This document shows positions 61,203 to 64,000 of a stretch of DNA of 64,000 bases, piece by piece. The position numbers were made by a program, and so were the translations under genes. The DNA lies in NCBI RefSeq assembly GCF_008369915.1, contig NZ_VSRN01000001.1:992001-1056000 (forward strand), written 5' to 3'. This stretch comes from Dyadobacter sp. UC 10 (lineage in GTDB: Bacteria > Bacteroidota > Bacteroidia > Cytophagales > Spirosomataceae). A model generated the notes under the pieces. The model saw only the letters and a list, made by a program, of their open reading frames with translations, was not told the origin of the DNA and searched no databases. Position 1 is the stretch's first letter, and each line of letters opens with the position of its first letter.

Positions 61203-61892
61203 ATGAGAAAGATCTGGTGGAAAATCCTTTTTATCGTGATCATGTTCTATGTGATCGTGATGGGGTTAATGGGCGAGGTGCCGCACCTGGCCATCATCAA
61301 CGAAAGTATCCGTAATACGTACTACCACGTGGCACTCTGGCTGGCGATGACTACCCTGCTGTTAGTTTCCATGGTTTTTTCTGTCCGCTATCTGATCAAA
61401 GGAAGGATCAATGACGATGATATTGCGAGTGAACTGGCAAAGTCTGCTATATTTTTCGGTATTCTCGGCTGCCTTACCGGCTCGATCTGGGCCAATTATA
61501 CCTGGGGTGATCCCTGGCCAAATGACCCGAAACTGAATGGCGCCGCAGTAGGAATACTGATCTATCTCGCCTATTTGTTATTGAGAAGCTCTTTCGAAGA
61601 TGAGCAGCGCAAAGCAAGAATCTCATCGGTGTATAACATTTTCGCTTTCGCGGTATTTATCCCGATCATTTACATCCTTCCCCGGCTGACAGATTCCCTG
61701 CACCCGGGAAGCGGCGGTAACAGCACTTTCGGATCCTATGACTTTGACAACAGCATCCGCAGGGTATTTTATCCGGCTGTGATCGGTTACATCCTGCTAG
61801 GGCTCTGGCTTGCCGAGCTGCGTATCCGTATGAAACGCATTAGCAGAGTACGTGAAGAAATGCCGGATTCGGCCAGCCACGTTACGCATTAA
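61203..61892 (+). CDS. ccmC: Cytochrome c assembly protein CcmC
   Basis: This 229-residue membrane protein has six helices and the haem-handling tryptophan-rich motif SIWANYTWGDPWPNDPKLNG (a WxWGDxWxxDPK type). It delivers haem to CcmE in the periplasm. Conserved histidines lie in YYHVALWLAM and DSLHPG on either side of the motif, the expected haem ligands. It is in a tight plus-strand run with ccmB, ccmD-like, ccmE and ccmF. Confidence 0.96.
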   Translation: MRKIWWKILFIVIMFYVIVMGLMGEVPHLAIINESIRNTYYHVALWLAMTTLLLVSMVFSVRYLIKGRINDDDIASELAKSAIFFGILGCLTGSIWANYTWGDPWPNDPKLNGAAVGILIYLAYLLLRSSFEDEQRKARISSVYNIFAFAVFIPIIYILPRLTDSLHPGSGGNSTFGSYDFDNSIRRVFYPAVIGYILLGLWLAELRIRMKRISRVREEMPDSASHVTH

Positions 61893-61963
61893 GGCTATTT
61901 TAAAATTTTGTAAACAATTCAAATCAAAATTTCGTTAAGATTTTAAGCTACTCACGAAATACC

Positions 61964-62188
61964 ATGAAACGTATCCTTCTCTTCTTCACTATTCTTTTAT
62001 TTATCTCAGATCAGCTGTTTGCACAGGCTTCCGAACAGGCAGTTCCCATGGCCGATAAGCTGCGGGAAGATGGAAAGATCTGGGTCGTGGTTGCTGTGAT
62101 AGCAGTTGTTTTCGCAGGAATCGCTGTCAATATGCTCAGAATAGACAGCAAGCTTAAAAAAATTGAAAAGGAATTAAATATCAAGTAG
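61964..62188 (+). CDS. CcmD-like small membrane protein
   Basis: This 74-residue protein has a signal peptide (ending QLFAQ), a short linker and one membrane helix (WVVVAVIAVVFAGIAVNML). The charged tail KLKKIEKELNIK fits CcmD, which stabilises CcmC and CcmE. The added signal peptide is a common Bacteroidota variant. It lies between ccmC and ccmE, the expected place. Confidence 0.85.
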   Translation: MKRILLFFTILLFISDQLFAQASEQAVPMADKLREDGKIWVVVAVIAVVFAGIAVNMLRIDSKLKKIEKELNIK

Positions 62189-62197
62189 TATAACCCG

Positions 62198-62632
62198 ATG
62201 AAAAAGATCCAGATATTCGGCCTTTTGATTATAGCCGTTGCAATAGGAATTATTGTGTCAACTGCCGGAGACGCAAGTACTTATGTCGATTTCAACAAAG
62301 CCCGTGAAATGGCGCAGGATGGCGACGAAGAAAGCATTCACGTTGTCGGCAAGCTGAAAAAAGACGCAGTGGGCCAGATTTTAGAGATGGAATATCAACC
62401 CGAAATCGACCCTAACCTCTTTGTTTTTACATTGGTAGATAATAACAATGTGGAGCAAAAGGTGGTTTATAAAAATTCAAAGCCGCAGGATTTCGACAAG
62501 TCAGAACAAGTGGTGGTTGTCGGAAAAATGAAAGACGGCACATTTTCCGCCGAAAAGATTCTGATGAAATGCCCGTCGAAATACGAGAACGGGAAGATGG
62601 AAACCACTGAACATACAGCCGCGAAATCATGA
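62198..62632 (+). CDS. ccmE: Haem chaperone CcmE, C-x3-Y variant
   Basis: This 144-residue protein has an N-terminal anchor helix (about 4-22) and an OB-fold periplasmic domain (HVVGKLKKDAVGQ, VVVVGKMKDGTFSAEKILMK). The haem-attachment site reads C125-P-S-K-Y129, not the usual H-x3-Y. Cysteine variants are known in archaeal and some bacterial CcmE proteins, so haem carriage is still likely but with different chemistry. Its stop overlaps the ccmF start (ATGA). Confidence 0.93.
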   Translation: MKKIQIFGLLIIAVAIGIIVSTAGDASTYVDFNKAREMAQDGDEESIHVVGKLKKDAVGQILEMEYQPEIDPNLFVFTLVDNNNVEQKVVYKNSKPQDFDKSEQVVVVGKMKDGTFSAEKILMKCPSKYENGKMETTEHTAAKS

Positions 62633-64000
62633 TCCACAATACAATAGGAAGTGCAGGACACCTGCTGGTTATTATTGCATTTGTTAGTGCGCTCTTTGCA
62701 ACTTTTGCCTATTTCAAATCGGGCATTGCAGCGGCTAGCATTGAAGAAACCCTGACCTGGAAGCGCTTTGCACGCATTACCTTTTACGTGCACGTGGCTG
62801 CGGTGATAGGCGTGGTATTTTCGCTCTACTGGATCATCGGCAACCATTACTTTGAATACCACTACGCCTGGAAAAATTCCTCGCTCTCCCTTCCCACAGG
62901 TTATACGATTTCCAGTTTCTGGCAGGATCAGGAAGGAAGCTTTTTGCTCTGGATTTTCTGGAATGTGGTTTTAGGCTGTATCCTGATATTCTCTAACAGA
63001 TCCTGGGAAGCGCCGGTGATGACGGTTTTTGCACTGGTTCAGGCGTTTCTTACTTCCATGATACTGGGTGTAGTGATTCCGGGATTGGATGTTAAAATCG
63101 GCTCTACTCCATTTTTGCTATTAAAAGAAGTAATGCCCGACCTGCCGGTTTATAAAATGGATCCGAATTTTATCCCCAAAGACGGCAACGGGCTGAATCC
63201 GCTTTTACAGAACTACTGGATGGTAATCCACCCTCCTACCCTGTTCCTCGGCTTTGCTTCTACCCTGATACCTTTCTCTTTTGCGATTGCCGGGTTATGG
63301 ACTAAAAAAATCCAGGACTGGGTTCGCCCTGCATTGCCCTGGGCACTTTTTTCTGCTTTGGTATTGGGAGTGGGTATTTTGATGGGTGCCTATTGGGCTT
63401 ACGAAACGCTCAATTTCGGTAGCTACTGGAACTGGGATCCTGTTGAAAACTCGTCGATCGTGCCCTGGATTGTACTGGTAGCAGCTGTGCACACGATGAT
63501 CATCGCGAGAAGAAATGCGACCGCATTGAAAACCTCTTTTATACTCACCATCGCGACATTTATCCTGATCCTTTACTCTACATTTATGACAAGGAGCGGG
63601 GTTTTGGGAAATGCATCGGTGCATTCATTTACCGATTTGGGCTTGTCGGGCCAGCTGCTGATCTATTTGTTAACATTCACGATAGTCGCAATCGGATTGT
63701 TAATCTATCGCTGGAAATCACTGCCGAGTGACGAGGAAGAAGTTTCTACTTACTCTCAGGAATTCTGGATTTTTATTGGTGCTACGCTACTTTGTTTGTC
63801 GGGTTTTCAAATACTTGCGACTACTTCCATTCCGGTTTACAACAAGATCGCGGAAGCATTCGGCACAGTACTGAATATGGCCTTACCTGCGGACCAGATC
63901 GCGCATTACAATAAATTCCAGCTCTGGTTCTTCTCCCTGATCATCGTCCTCACAGGTGTAGGCCAGTATTTCTGGTGGAAAAGAACGGGAAAAGGCAATT
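62629..64000 (+). CDS. ccmF: Cytochrome c haem lyase subunit CcmF, 3' end outside the window
   Basis: The ATG at 62629 overlaps the ccmE stop by 4 bp. The frame stays open to the end of the window, giving 457 residues of a protein usually above 640. Many membrane helices are visible, with the tryptophan-rich signature GSYWNWDPVENSSIVPW (about residues 264-280), FMTRSGVLGNASVHSF and YWMVIHPPTLFLGFAST. CcmF forms the complex that attaches haem to apocytochrome c. Confidence 0.96.
   Translation, partial: MIHNTIGSAGHLLVIIAFVSALFATFAYFKSGIAAASIEETLTWKRFARITFYVHVAAVIGVVFSLYWIIGNHYFEYHYAWKNSSLSLPTGYTISSFWQDQEGSFLLWIFWNVVLGCILIFSNRSWEAPVMTVFALVQAFLTSMILGVVIPGLDVKIGSTPFLLLKEVMPDLPVYKMDPNFIPKDGNGLNPLLQNYWMVIHPPTLFLGFASTLIPFSFAIAGLWTKKIQDWVRPALPWALFSALVLGVGILMGAYWAYETLNFGSYWNWDPVENSSIVPWIVLVAAVHTMIIARRNATALKTSFILTIATFILILYSTFMTRSGVLGNASVHSFTDLGLSGQLLIYLLTFTIVAIGLLIYRWKSLPSDEEEVSTYSQEFWIFIGATLLCLSGFQILATTSIPVYNKIAEAFGTVLNMALPADQIAHYNKFQLWFFSLIIVLTGVGQYFWWKRTGKGN

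Noticed and set aside
1-64000. tRNA, rRNA, riboswitch or prophage content
   Set aside because: No cloverleaf, rRNA stretch, classical riboswitch motif or phage structural gene was recognised by eye. A covariance-model search could still find a small RNA.

Overview
The window reads as chromosome of a Bacteroidota bacterium of the order Cytophagales, most like Dyadobacter and its relatives (family Spirosomataceae). This rests on gene content (a TonB-type receptor with a CarboxypepD_reg-like domain, PD40/OmpA proteins, ISAon1-type insertion sequences, Nudix/winged-helix regulators, a viroplasmin-type RNase H). It also rests on weak Shine-Dalgarno signals, several TTG or GTG starts, and promoter -7 elements of the Bacteroidota form TAnnTTTG. 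The taxonomic call is an inference from reading, not a database result. No rRNA, tRNA or CRISPR array was seen, and no gene-free stretch exceeds about 250 bases.

Layout. 1-6224: the end of an RND efflux pump gene, its TolC-like outer-membrane partner, and an outer-membrane beta-barrel receptor. 6274-10283: an S1-domain RNA-binding protein, then the wreck of a VapBC-like toxin-antitoxin locus carrying two tandem, diverged ISAon1-type insertion sequences. An 8-bp target duplication flanks the pair, and removing the insert restores the toxin reading frame exactly. 10291-14657: two exported amidohydrolase-family proteins, mostly with degenerate metal sites. 14830-17015: a small conserved unknown, a SatD-like regulator with three 18-bp palindromes at exact 29-bp spacing over its start codon, a DUF3307 membrane protein and a small secreted helical protein. 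17159-29409 (all minus strand): housekeeping genes prfC, ppa, a glycosyltransferase, a tRNA methyltransferase, rnhA, pepT, a MazG-like hydrolase, marC-like, a Nudix/HTH regulator, a class V aminotransferase, dapA and ligA.

29579-34231: Uma2 endonuclease-like protein, rpe, an apiosidase-like (DUF4038) hydrolase and a PD40/OmpA protein. 34334-47547: a long plus-strand run for surface-glycan or lipid-linked sugar assembly. It holds a GT39-like GT-C enzyme, the two halves of a split transketolase on either side of a fused epimerase/GT2 protein, a second GT-C-like membrane protein, an acyltransferase, a GT2, an 894-residue exported unknown and an SGNH-like protein. This is the best candidate for an undescribed pathway.

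47537-57376: a CPA1 antiporter, a lipase and an M14 peptidase, an outer-membrane protein, a DEAD-box helicase, a rhodanese, dapF, rplS and nnr. 57447-57870: a BrnT-like toxin, apparently without a normal antitoxin. 57859-60250: feoB and feoA. 60495-64000: cytochrome c maturation genes ccmB, ccmC, ccmD-like, ccmE and a truncated ccmF. CcmE has the C-x3-Y haem-site variant in place of H-x3-Y.
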